A DNA stretch of 5,724 bases, from positions 1 to 5,724 of the forward strand of contig CALKIW010000170.1 of assembly GCA_937995875.1 (NCBI GenBank), written 5' to 3'. This DNA is from an uncultured Bacteroidales bacterium (lineage in GTDB: Bacteria > Bacteroidota > Bacteroidia > Bacteroidales > Bacteroidaceae). The translations under genes were made by a program, and so were the position numbers. Every line of letters starts with the position of its first letter. Within the stretch, counting starts at the first letter, position 1. Below, piece by piece: positions 1 through 5,301 of this stretch. Under the pieces are notes generated by a model, which saw only the letters and a list, made by a program, of their open reading frames with translations, was not told where the DNA came from and searched no databases.

Positions 1-22
1 TTCCACATGGAGTTTCGGAGGT

Positions 23-53
23 CAAAACGGCGACAAACGGCGGCAAAAATCGG
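23..53 (+). repeat. Three near-tandem about 10-bp direct repeats
   Basis: CAAAACGGCGA (23-33), CAAACGGCGG (34-43) and CAAAAATCGG (44-53) follow each other without spacers. The units share the pattern CAAAA(C)nnCGG and are about one helical turn long, so a bound protein would sit on one face of the DNA. They could be arm-type sites for the integrase or sites for an accessory protein. They could also be chance A-rich sequence or the tail of a flanking gene. The repeats are seen directly; the function is inferred. Confidence 0.45.
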
Positions 54-108
54 TGTTATAATACCTTGATTTTCAGCTAATAGATTTTAACAAACGAGAT
101 TTTCGCCT

Positions 109-140
109 ATTGGCGATTCGTCCTTTTCGGAGTATTTTTG
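109..140 (+). promoter_or_regulatory. Putative Bacteroidetes-type promoter for the HTH-integrase operon
   Basis: TATTTTTG (133-140) fits the Bacteroidetes -7 consensus TAnnTTTG exactly. A weak -33 element, ATTG (109-112), lies 20 bp upstream, within the usual spacing of about 19-21 bp. Transcription would start near 145-148 and run through the 20-bp tandem repeat before the first gene, leaving a leader of about 145 nt. The -7 element overlaps the first TTGTACC repeat, so a protein binding there could block the promoter. Confidence 0.5.
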
Positions 141-161
141 TACCGCGATTGTACCACGCGA
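138..161 (+). repeat. Paired TTGTACC direct repeats overlapping the promoter
   Basis: TTGTACCGCGA (138-148) is followed at once by TTGTACCACGCGA (149-161), so the TTGTACC heptamer recurs with an 11-bp period. I found no other TTGTACC in the window. The position on the promoter's -7 element and expected start site suggests an operator, perhaps for one of the HTH proteins. It could equally be a pair of integrase core sites, since those are often short repeats at an element end. The function is not settled by the sequence. Confidence 0.5.
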
Positions 162-184
162 GAGGGGTCACACGGCACGACTTC

Positions 185-224
185 CTTTCAGCAGCGTGCA
201 ACAGCTTTCAAGAGCGTGCAACAA
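185..224 (+). repeat. 20-bp tandem direct repeat (two copies)
   Basis: CTTTCAGCAGCGTGCAACAG (185-204) and CTTTCAAGAGCGTGCAACAA (205-224) are adjacent and match at 17 of 20 positions; the shared core is AGCGTGCAACA. The exact 20-bp period is close to two helical turns. The pair lies in the leader between the putative promoter and the ATG at 291. It could bind the integrase (arm-type sites) or the HTH/excisionase proteins, or act in the mRNA leader. The repeat is certain, the role is inferred. Confidence 0.65.
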
Positions 225-290
225 ATTTCTTCGATAATGGACCGTCAAATTAAACACAATTTAACAGGTCAGCCCGGCTATGACTGGGGC

Positions 291-1073
291 ATGACCGACA
301 AGCCTTTCCTCACCATCGGGGAAGTGGCGGACATCCTGCAAGTGAGCAGCCGGACAGTATATAATCTCATTTATAATGGCACTCTCCGGGCTTGCAGACT
401 TACATACCACATCACAATCATCACCAAAGAGGATTTCTTTCTGATGATTAGAGAGACAACCTACTGCAAGCGGAGCGTGTCAATCTTCGCCAGGCAGGGT
501 AAAAAGACAAAAAAGAAGATGAACGAAGATACACCGAACACCGAAAAAGACCTTTCCCAAAAGGAGGGAAAGAAGAAAGCGAAGTGCAGCCCGAAACGGC
601 AGCTCATTCCGGCGGCTAACTACAAGCAGTCCGTGCGCGACACGTTCACGGACAAAGAGAGTGCCGGAGGCGACCTTTATACGATGGCTGAGATATGCCA
701 GAAATACAATTATACCTACGGGCGATTTTACAATCTCCGTATGCGCTACTCGATACCCTGTGTCAAAGCCAATGCCACCAAGTGCTTCCCGAAAGCCGAG
801 GTTGACAAGGCTATGGCTGAGGAAGCTGAACGGGTGGGAAGCAACCTGTCGGAGCTCTGGTATTCCTGTTTCGACATCATGCGCCTGTTCGGGCTGGGCA
901 AGACCCAAGTCCGCAGGTTCGCGCTCACCCACGGGGTAAGGACGAAGCGCATCCACGGCAACCGCCTATACTACCTCAAAGCCGACTGGGACGAGGCACG
1001 GAAGGTGGCGGAGCGAAAGAGTGCAAGCACGAAAGCCAAGCGAGAGCCGGACAATGAATCAGACAACAATTAA
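291..1073 (+). CDS. Three-HTH (MerR/excisionase-fold) DNA-binding protein ahead of the integrase
   Basis: This is a 260-residue protein with three HTH_17-like units. HTH1 is at about residues 5-48 (FLTIGEVADILQVSSRTVYN, then a wing-like ITIITKEDF). HTH2 is at about 129-172 (YTMAEICQKYNYTYGRFYNL, then CFPKAEVDKA). HTH3 is at about 189-234 (WYSCFDIMRLFGLGKTQVRR, then NRLYYLKADWDEA). A lysine-rich, probably disordered linker (about 69-104) separates HTH1 from HTH2. I chose the ATG at 291 because the HTH begins five residues later, as in similar Bacteroidales proteins (start MTDKPFLTIG). The frame stays open upstream to a TTG at 138, with an alternative ATG at 237, but that stretch covers promoter and repeats. 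The gene lies 14 nt before int, so the two are probably co-transcribed. The likely role is control of excision, integration or operon expression by binding the repeats at the left end. This role is inferred; the fold assignment is fairly secure. Confidence 0.85.
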   Translation: MTDKPFLTIGEVADILQVSSRTVYNLIYNGTLRACRLTYHITIITKEDFFLMIRETTYCKRSVSIFARQGKKTKKKMNEDTPNTEKDLSQKEGKKKAKCSPKRQLIPAANYKQSVRDTFTDKESAGGDLYTMAEICQKYNYTYGRFYNLRMRYSIPCVKANATKCFPKAEVDKAMAEEAERVGSNLSELWYSCFDIMRLFGLGKTQVRRFALTHGVRTKRIHGNRLYYLKADWDEARKVAERKSASTKAKREPDNESDNN

Positions 1074-1087
1074 AAATCACAACCGAT

Positions 1088-2194
1088 ATGACAAACATCT
1101 GCACGAAAGTAACGGTCAGGAAACGACCCATCAAGAACGGTCAGGTATCTCTTTACCTTGACTATTACCCGGCAGTGCGACATCCCAAGACTGGCAAGCC
1201 GACAAGACGGGAATATCTCGGCATATACATCTATGCCGACCCGAAAGACAAATTCGAGACAGAGTTCAACAAGACCATGCTCCGCAATGCCGAGCTTATC
1301 AAGTGCCGCAGAACCGAAGCCATCATCAACGAGGAGTACGGCTTTCTCGACCGCAACCGCGGCAAGGAGAGTTTCCTTGAGTATTTCCGTTCCAAGATGG
1401 CTGACGATGATAATTACCGTAACTGGAGCACCGCTTACAAGCACTTCGAGAAGTATTGTGGGGGAAGCTGCACCTTCGACAATCTGACGCTTGACTTATG
1501 CCAGGGGTTTCTCACCTATCTGCTGTCGCTCACAACTCCAACCAAGGGCAAGATGATGGCTTCCACCGCCAACAACAACCTTAACAAGCTGAAATGCGTC
1601 CTCCGCATCGCATACGAGGAGAAACGCATCAAGGAGAACATCGCCCCACGGTTGAAGCACGCCAAGGAGTCAAGCACGAAACGCGAGTTTCTGACACTTG
1701 AAGAGGTCAGGATGCTTGCCGCCACTCCCTGCGAGAAACCTGTTATACGGAGTGCCGCACTGTTCTCCTGCCTTACGGGTCTGCGCATCAGCGACATCAT
1801 CCGTCTGCAATGGGAGAACATCATAAGAGGAGCTGACGGCGGCTGGTGCATGCACATCGTCACCAAGAAAACCAAGACGGAAGCCGTGCTGCCGCTGTCG
1901 GATGAAGCACTCGCACTGTGCGGCGAGCGCGGCGAGGGACAGGTGTTCAAGGGGCTGACGAAGACAATCCTTCCCCTCTATCTCAAGGACTGGATCAAGT
2001 CTGCCGGAATCACCAAGCACATCACGTTCCACGGGTTCAGGCACACATACGCGACCCTTCAGCTTGCCGCAGGAACAGACCTTTATACCATTTCAAAGAT
2101 GCTCACGCACAGCAATGTCGGCACAACACAGGTCTATGCCGATGTGGTGAACGACCTCAAGCGCAAGGCATCCGAACAGATTACACTCAAATGA
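1088..2194 (+). CDS. int: Tyrosine recombinase (site-specific integrase)
   Basis: This 368-residue enzyme should catalyse integration and excision of the element through a covalent 3'-phosphotyrosine intermediate. Residues about 1-85 form an arm-DNA-binding domain of the Bacteroidetes type (beta-rich, with LYLDYYP and REYLGIYIY). Residues about 93-190 are the SAM-like core-binding domain. The catalytic domain spans about 197-365. The full active-site set is present: R233 in TGLRISD, a lysine in TKKTKT (probably K261), H315 and R318 in HGFRH, H341 in LTHSN, and the nucleophile Y350 in TTQVYADV. Length and layout are normal for integrases of Bacteroidales mobilizable and conjugative transposons, and no frameshift or truncation is visible. 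It sits between two HTH genes, 14 nt after the first and 19 nt before the second, which suggests one operon. The target site cannot be read from the protein. Confidence 0.97.
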   Translation: MTNICTKVTVRKRPIKNGQVSLYLDYYPAVRHPKTGKPTRREYLGIYIYADPKDKFETEFNKTMLRNAELIKCRRTEAIINEEYGFLDRNRGKESFLEYFRSKMADDDNYRNWSTAYKHFEKYCGGSCTFDNLTLDLCQGFLTYLLSLTTPTKGKMMASTANNNLNKLKCVLRIAYEEKRIKENIAPRLKHAKESSTKREFLTLEEVRMLAATPCEKPVIRSAALFSCLTGLRISDIIRLQWENIIRGADGGWCMHIVTKKTKTEAVLPLSDEALALCGERGEGQVFKGLTKTILPLYLKDWIKSAGITKHITFHGFRHTYATLQLAAGTDLYTISKMLTHSNVGTTQVYADVVNDLKRKASEQITLK

Positions 2195-2213
2195 AAACCA
2201 ACACATATATAAT

Positions 2214-2618
2214 ATGGACAACATAACATTCGACCAACTGCCGCAGGCGGTTTCCATGCTGATTGAAAAGGTGGGACTGCTCACTGAACGTGTGGAGAAA
2301 TTCCTGTGTGACGCACCCTCGCAGCATGGCGAGGCACACACCTTGCTTTCTTTGAACGAGGTTGCAAAGCTACTCGGAAAATCCGCGTCAACCATCTATG
2401 CCATGACATCCGACAAACGTATTCCGTACCACAAGCGGGGTAACAAACTCTACTTCTTCGAGGATGAAGTCATCGCTTGGATCAAACAAGGAGGCACATC
2501 GGGAGTAGCCAACGAGAGTGATATTGAAAGACGGCTTGAAGAACTGCGCAACGGCAAGAATCGGAAGCCGGGAGCGTTGACGGACGGCAACAGCCGGATG
2601 TCCGCAGTAGCACCATAA
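2214..2618 (+). CDS. Small excisionase-like HTH protein
   Basis: This is a 134-residue protein with one HTH_17 (MerR/excisionase-like) domain at about residues 43-92: LLSLNEVAKLLGKSASTIYA carries the HTH, and KLYFFEDEVIAWIKQG supplies the wing and the closing helix. Residues 1-35 are helical and could dimerise. The tail after about 95 is charged and then Gly/Ser-rich. Proteins of this kind act as excisionases (recombination directionality factors) or as small transcription regulators of mobile elements. The position directly after int favours a role in excision. It starts 19 nt after the int stop, and its stop (TAA, 2616-2618) overlaps the next ATG as TAATG, so the next gene is probably translationally coupled. 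Assignment as a true excisionase, as opposed to a regulator, is inferred. Confidence 0.88.
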   Translation: MDNITFDQLPQAVSMLIEKVGLLTERVEKFLCDAPSQHGEAHTLLSLNEVAKLLGKSASTIYAMTSDKRIPYHKRGNKLYFFEDEVIAWIKQGGTSGVANESDIERRLEELRNGKNRKPGALTDGNSRMSAVAP

Positions 2619-3382
2619 TGTCACAGACCATGAGCAACGAGATACAGAACATACACTATTGCACCATCCTTTCTGCCGGACAGTGGGATTTTCTTTTGGA
2701 AGGCAGGTTTTCCCCTCTCAGGCAAAAGTGCCTCTTCCGTCTGATGAATGGTGCTGTGCGGACAAGAACCGCCTATAAAATCAAGGGCATTGATATTGTG
2801 CTGGAGGTGGGACAGGTGGCGGCTTCCGATGTGGAGCTTGCGGAGTTTTTGGACTGCAACCGTAAGACGGTCGGCAAGCTAATCGCCAGATTCAACCGCC
2901 TCGGTATGCTGACCACCCGAACCAACAACCGCACTTCCGTTCATTCCCTGCATTTTCTCACTGGCTGGTATGTCGGAGGTGTCCTTATCACCAATCCCCA
3001 TTATGTCAGACCTTCGGCTACCGCCAAAGGACAGACAGGCGATGTGCGGACACCTGTTTCCGACAGTCTGCCATCAGGGGATGAACTGGAAGCCGCAGCC
3101 GTTGACTGCCACACAAGAGGGAAGGAAACGGACAGCCAGGCGACAGGCGCGGCATCCCTTTATTCTTCTTATTCTTCCCTCCTTTTGTCAGACAGTTCCA
3201 ATCCGTCAGCCGATGTGCATGACGGCGACTGCCACAATCCGCCGTCCGATATGTTCATGGCGGACACAGCCGCAAATCGGCATATCATAGATAGTGGCGA
3301 CATGGCATCCGGCGGAAACGGCGCAGGGAGCTACAGCGAGGCGCAGGACGGCACGGATGGCGGCGAGGTTACTCCGGCATAG
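2618..3382 (+). CDS. Unrecognised protein with an N-terminal winged-helix-like domain and a low-complexity tail
   Basis: This is a 254-residue protein that I cannot name. Residues about 10-130 look folded. Within them, about 68-100 (VELAEFLDCNRKTVGKLIAR, then FNRLGMLTT) reads as a helix-turn-helix followed by a wing (TNNRTSVHSLHFLTGWY), the pattern of replication-organiser and GntR-like winged helices. Residues about 131-254 are low in complexity, rich in Ser, Gly, Asp and Ala, and probably disordered. The ATG at 2618 overlaps the previous stop (TAATG). A second in-frame ATG at 2630 would remove four residues. It is the last gene before the structured oriT-like region, so it could be an auxiliary mobilization protein that binds oriT, a regulator of mobA, or a relic of a replication initiator. 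None of these is shown by sequence alone. That it is a real gene is supported by tight operon packing and an intact frame. Confidence 0.82.
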   Translation: MSQTMSNEIQNIHYCTILSAGQWDFLLEGRFSPLRQKCLFRLMNGAVRTRTAYKIKGIDIVLEVGQVAASDVELAEFLDCNRKTVGKLIARFNRLGMLTTRTNNRTSVHSLHFLTGWYVGGVLITNPHYVRPSATAKGQTGDVRTPVSDSLPSGDELEAAAVDCHTRGKETDSQATGAASLYSSYSSLLLSDSSNPSADVHDGDCHNPPSDMFMADTAANRHIIDSGDMASGGNGAGSYSEAQDGTDGGEVTPA

Positions 3383-3462
3383 GCTCGGCAGGTCGGGAAG
3401 CATAGGGAGCGTTTTTGAGCGGTACTCCGTTGTCGTGGGGTGACTGACTGGGCTTGTCCAGA

Positions 3463-3507
3463 TATAGCCCACTATAACTACACGCTTCGCTTCCGTAGTT
3501 GTGGGCT
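3463..3507 (-). other. Candidate oriT: MobV-like nick site and stem-loop
   Basis: The minus strand reads TATAGTGGGCTATA (3476 down to 3463). This matches 12 of 14 bases of the pMV158 nick region as I recall it (TATAGTGTG/TTATA), the model site for MobV relaxases. By analogy the nick would fall between the minus-strand bases opposite 3468 and 3467. The site overlaps a large imperfect hairpin on the plus strand: AGCCCAC (3466-3472) pairs with GTGGGCT (3501-3507), AACTAC (3476-3481) pairs with GTAGTT (3495-3500), with a 3-nt bulge TAT and a 13-nt loop. MobV origins typically have such a stem at the nick. A minus-strand nick would send the integration genes in first and mobA last. The structure is seen; the nick position is inferred. 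Confidence 0.65.
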
Positions 3508-3514
3508 CTCCCGA

Positions 3515-3532
3515 GGGGCTGGGCTTTGCCCC
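3515..3532 (+). repeat. GC-rich hairpin, first of the array
   Basis: GGGGC (3515-3519) pairs with GCCCC (3528-3532) around an 8-nt loop. Alternatively GGGC (3521-3524) pairs with GCCC (3528-3531) around TTT. It follows the candidate oriT stem by seven bases and begins the hairpin array. It is not followed by a T-run, so it does not look like a standard intrinsic terminator. Confidence 0.5.
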
Positions 3533-3538
3533 GTCCCA

Positions 3539-3557
3539 CTTATGGCTCTGCCCTAAG
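3539..3557 (+). repeat. Short hairpin, copy 1 of a 19-nt type
   Basis: CTTA-T-GGC, loop TCT, GCC-C-TAAG: eight-base arms with one internal mismatch at the fifth pair. The same design recurs at 3687-3705 with a changed outer pair (C-G here, A-T there), so pairing is kept while the sequence differs. Confidence 0.6.
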
Positions 3558-3594
3558 AACCCGGTCGGAGGCTTTCAGTCCCCAACACCCCTGA

Positions 3595-3617
3595 CCAAAG
3601 AGTGACCCTCTCTTTGG
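3595..3617 (+). repeat. Perfect 8-bp hairpin with TGACCCT loop, copy 1
   Basis: CCAAAGAG (3595-3602) and CTCTTTGG (3610-3617) are perfectly complementary around the 7-nt loop TGACCCT. The loop recurs unchanged in the hairpin at 3656-3678, whose stem is largely different in sequence. It is the best-formed stem in the array. Confidence 0.7.
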
Positions 3618-3625
3618 AAACTCCG

Positions 3626-3647
3626 CTCAGAGGTCTCTACCCCTGAG
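3626..3647 (+). repeat. 8-bp-arm hairpin between the two TGACCCT hairpins
   Basis: CTCAGAGG (3626-3633) pairs with CCCCTGAG (3640-3647) at seven of eight positions, with one A-C mismatch at the sixth pair and loop TCTCTA. The arm length and the mismatch position are the same as in the hairpin at 3656-3678. Confidence 0.55.
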
Positions 3648-3655
3648 AACCCCGA

Positions 3656-3678
3656 GCAGGAAGTGACCCTCTCCCTGC
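3656..3678 (+). repeat. 8-bp-arm hairpin with TGACCCT loop, copy 2
   Basis: GCAGGAAG (3656-3663) pairs with CTCCCTGC (3671-3678) at seven of eight positions (A-C mismatch at the sixth pair) around loop TGACCCT. Loop and size are identical to copy 1, but most stem pairs differ, so the pairing is conserved through paired changes. A third TGACCCT (3705-3711) has no matching stem. Confidence 0.68.
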
Positions 3679-3686
3679 ACCCTCCG

Positions 3687-3705
3687 ATTAAGGCTCCGCC
3701 CTAAT
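3687..3705 (+). repeat. Short hairpin, copy 2 of the 19-nt type
   Basis: ATTA-A-GGC, loop TCC, GCC-C-TAAT: the same 19-nt plan as at 3539-3557, with one mismatch at the fifth pair. It lies 35 bases before the mobA start and is the last hairpin of the array. It could affect mobA translation or transcription if present in the leader RNA. Confidence 0.58.
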
Positions 3706-3740
3706 GACCCTTTCCCTATTGTAAATCTGTAAACATCATC

Positions 3741-5297
3741 ATGCCTATGGCACAGAAGACATCAATCAACATCAAGCCCTGCAACATCGGAAGCAGCGAG
3801 GCGCACAACAGGCGGACAGCGGAATACCTCGCACATATCGGCAAGGAAAAGTTCTATGTCCGCACTGACCTCATGGCGGCAAACGAGACATGGGTAGCAC
3901 CTGATTTCGGCGGCACTTCGCTGTCGGAACGCTACAATCAGATAGCCGCGATGGTAAAGGAAAAGACAGGTCGGGCGATGCAGACCAAAGACCGTGAACG
4001 TGTGAACAAGAAGACCGGGAAGGTGACCGTCGTGCGCGGCAGCACTCCGCTCAAAGAGGGTGTCGTGGTAATCAAGAATGATACCACTTTGGAGCAGTTG
4101 CAGCATTTTTGTGAGGTGTGCAAGGAGCGGTGGGGAATCACGGCACTGCAAATCTTCATCCACCGTGACGAGGGGCATTACGGCACTCCCGGAGATACCG
4201 CCACATGGAAACCAAACCTTCACGCCCATATCGTATGGGACTGGATGAACCACGACACCGGGAAATCCTGCAAACTGGACGAGAAAGCCATGAGCGATAT
4301 GCAGACGCTTTTGGCTGAGTGTCTTGACATGGAAAGGGGCAGCTCAAAGGAGCTGACGGGAAAGGAGCATCTTGAACGCGCTGACTTCATTCTTGCCAAG
4401 CAGAAGCAGGAAGCCGAACAGGTAAAGGCGGAAAAGGAAGTAGCCGAAGCCGACAGGGATGCCGCGATCCGTGAGACGGACAATGCCAAATCCGAACATG
4501 AAAAACTCCAGATCAGGAACGAGGAGAAGCAGCGGCGCAGCGAGGAACTTGACAGCGAAATCGCCGAAAAGGAGGAACGTGCGAGAGAGGTTGACAGGGA
4601 GAATACGGACAGCATAAAGTCCGGCATCGCCAACCTTTTCGGCAAGGGCAAGTACGCAGCCATCGAGCAGGAGAACGAGAGACTGAAAGCCGAGAACGAA
4701 CATATCAAAGAATCGTTCCCCGATGAAGTCAGGAAAGAGGTGGCGAAGCGGACAAAGGCACTGACCGAGGCGAAGCGGACGGTCGAACTGGAGCGAGACA
4801 GTGCTATGGCAATCGCTGACACTTATGAATCCGAGAGGGACACGGCTCTGCGGCAGCTCCGGGAGCAGAAGACCGGGGAGCAGCACCGCATTAGCATGGC
4901 GGTGAGCCGGGCAACGGCGGAGAAGGACAAGACCATAAGACAGTTGCAAGGTGCGCTGAAATCGAGCCGGGATATTCTGAATATCATCGCCGATATTCTC
5001 TACAAGGCAAGCGAGGTGTTCAGGCGAGCCATTGAAGCGATTATCCATTTCGCCACGGAACGGCACAAGTCAATCTTCTCTCCCTCCGAAGCCGCCGACA
5101 TCAAGAGCGTCATGCAGAGCTACGGCGAAACCATCGAGCAGCGGAAAGCGGTCGGCACATGGCTCTGTGACTATGCGGAACACCGACAGCCCTTTGATGA
5201 AATAAAACATCGCCATACACTCAACGAGGTTGGCGATGTCGCGGAAGGTCGGTATGATTGGAAGATTGATAGAGGGCGAGGTGGAATCCTAAGATAG
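3741..5297 (+). CDS. mobA: MobV-family relaxase (Mob/Pre mobilization protein)
   Basis: This 518-residue relaxase should nick oriT, stay bound to the transferred strand, and lead it to the mating channel of a helper element. The N-terminal Mob_Pre domain spans about residues 1-215. Motif I, SSEAHNRR, carries H22; in pMV158 MobM the matching histidine is the nucleophile. The metal-binding motif is HRDEGH (141-146) followed by PNLHAHIVW (H161 and H163). E144 and H161 are 17 residues apart, while MobM has only a few residues there, so a loop of about 13 residues is inserted. Residues about 210-410 are a long charged coiled coil (dimerisation or DNA contacts). A compact C-terminal part (about 445-518) ends in IDRGRGGILR. 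An alternative start at 3747 gives MAQKTSINIKP, closer to the usual family start. The frame is intact. oriT lies just upstream, and no coupling protein or secretion genes are seen, so transfer would depend on a helper. Confidence 0.95.
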   Translation: MPMAQKTSINIKPCNIGSSEAHNRRTAEYLAHIGKEKFYVRTDLMAANETWVAPDFGGTSLSERYNQIAAMVKEKTGRAMQTKDRERVNKKTGKVTVVRGSTPLKEGVVVIKNDTTLEQLQHFCEVCKERWGITALQIFIHRDEGHYGTPGDTATWKPNLHAHIVWDWMNHDTGKSCKLDEKAMSDMQTLLAECLDMERGSSKELTGKEHLERADFILAKQKQEAEQVKAEKEVAEADRDAAIRETDNAKSEHEKLQIRNEEKQRRSEELDSEIAEKEERAREVDRENTDSIKSGIANLFGKGKYAAIEQENERLKAENEHIKESFPDEVRKEVAKRTKALTEAKRTVELERDSAMAIADTYESERDTALRQLREQKTGEQHRISMAVSRATAEKDKTIRQLQGALKSSRDILNIIADILYKASEVFRRAIEAIIHFATERHKSIFSPSEAADIKSVMQSYGETIEQRKAVGTWLCDYAEHRQPFDEIKHRHTLNEVGDVAEGRYDWKIDRGRGGILR

Positions 5298-5301
5298 ATT
5301 T

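Larger units (their letters stand above)
1..290. other. Non-coding, repeat-rich left region, probable element end
   Basis: No convincing gene lies in this stretch. All three plus-strand frames hit stops within the first 80 bases, so at most a short tail of an upstream gene could be present, and I recognise none. The stretch is AT-richer than the genes that follow and holds several sets of short direct repeats, a promoter-like sequence, and a small hairpin (TCGCC-TATT-GGCGA, 103-116). Sitting directly ahead of an HTH-integrase gene pair, this is where the attachment site and the recombinase or accessory-protein binding sites of a Bacteroidales integrative element would be expected. The exact att core cannot be fixed without the other end of the element. 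Confidence 0.5.
3383..3740. other. 358-bp structured intergenic region ahead of the relaxase gene (oriT region)
   Basis: No credible ORF is present. The stretch is dominated by inverted repeats: a small one (CTGG/CCAG, 3448-3461), a large interrupted stem at 3466-3507, and then six short hairpins between 3515 and 3705. The plus strand has 16 runs of three or more C between 3501 and 3720. Directly upstream of a MobV relaxase gene this is the expected place for oriT and for the mobA promoter. No clear TAnnTTTG promoter is seen; the closest is TAAATCTG at 3722-3729, with no good -33 partner. Confidence 0.75.

Noticed and set aside
138..290. Upstream extension of the first HTH gene to a TTG at 138 or an ATG at 237
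   Set aside because: The extra residues show no domain, cover the -7 element and both repeat sets, and the HTH domain starts naturally just after the ATG at 291.
480..956. 158-residue minus-strand ORF
   Set aside because: It lies entirely antisense to the three-HTH gene, has no recognisable domain, and arises from the codon pattern of the opposite strand.
1516..2044. Overlapping minus-strand ORFs of 144 and 124 residues
   Set aside because: Both are antisense to the catalytic domain of the integrase, which has all active-site residues; neither shows a credible domain.
2970..3290. 106-residue plus-strand ORF in another frame, considered as a sign of a frameshift in the 254-residue gene
   Set aside because: The main frame is open throughout with a plausible start and stop, and the alternative frame has no recognisable domain.
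3515..3532. Intrinsic terminator after the integration operon
   Set aside because: No T-run follows the GC-rich stem, and the stem belongs to a longer hairpin series.
4220..4822. 200-residue Ser/Phe-rich minus-strand ORF
   Set aside because: It is the mirror of the Glu/Lys/Ala-rich coiled-coil codons of mobA; its low-complexity composition is what such antisense frames give.
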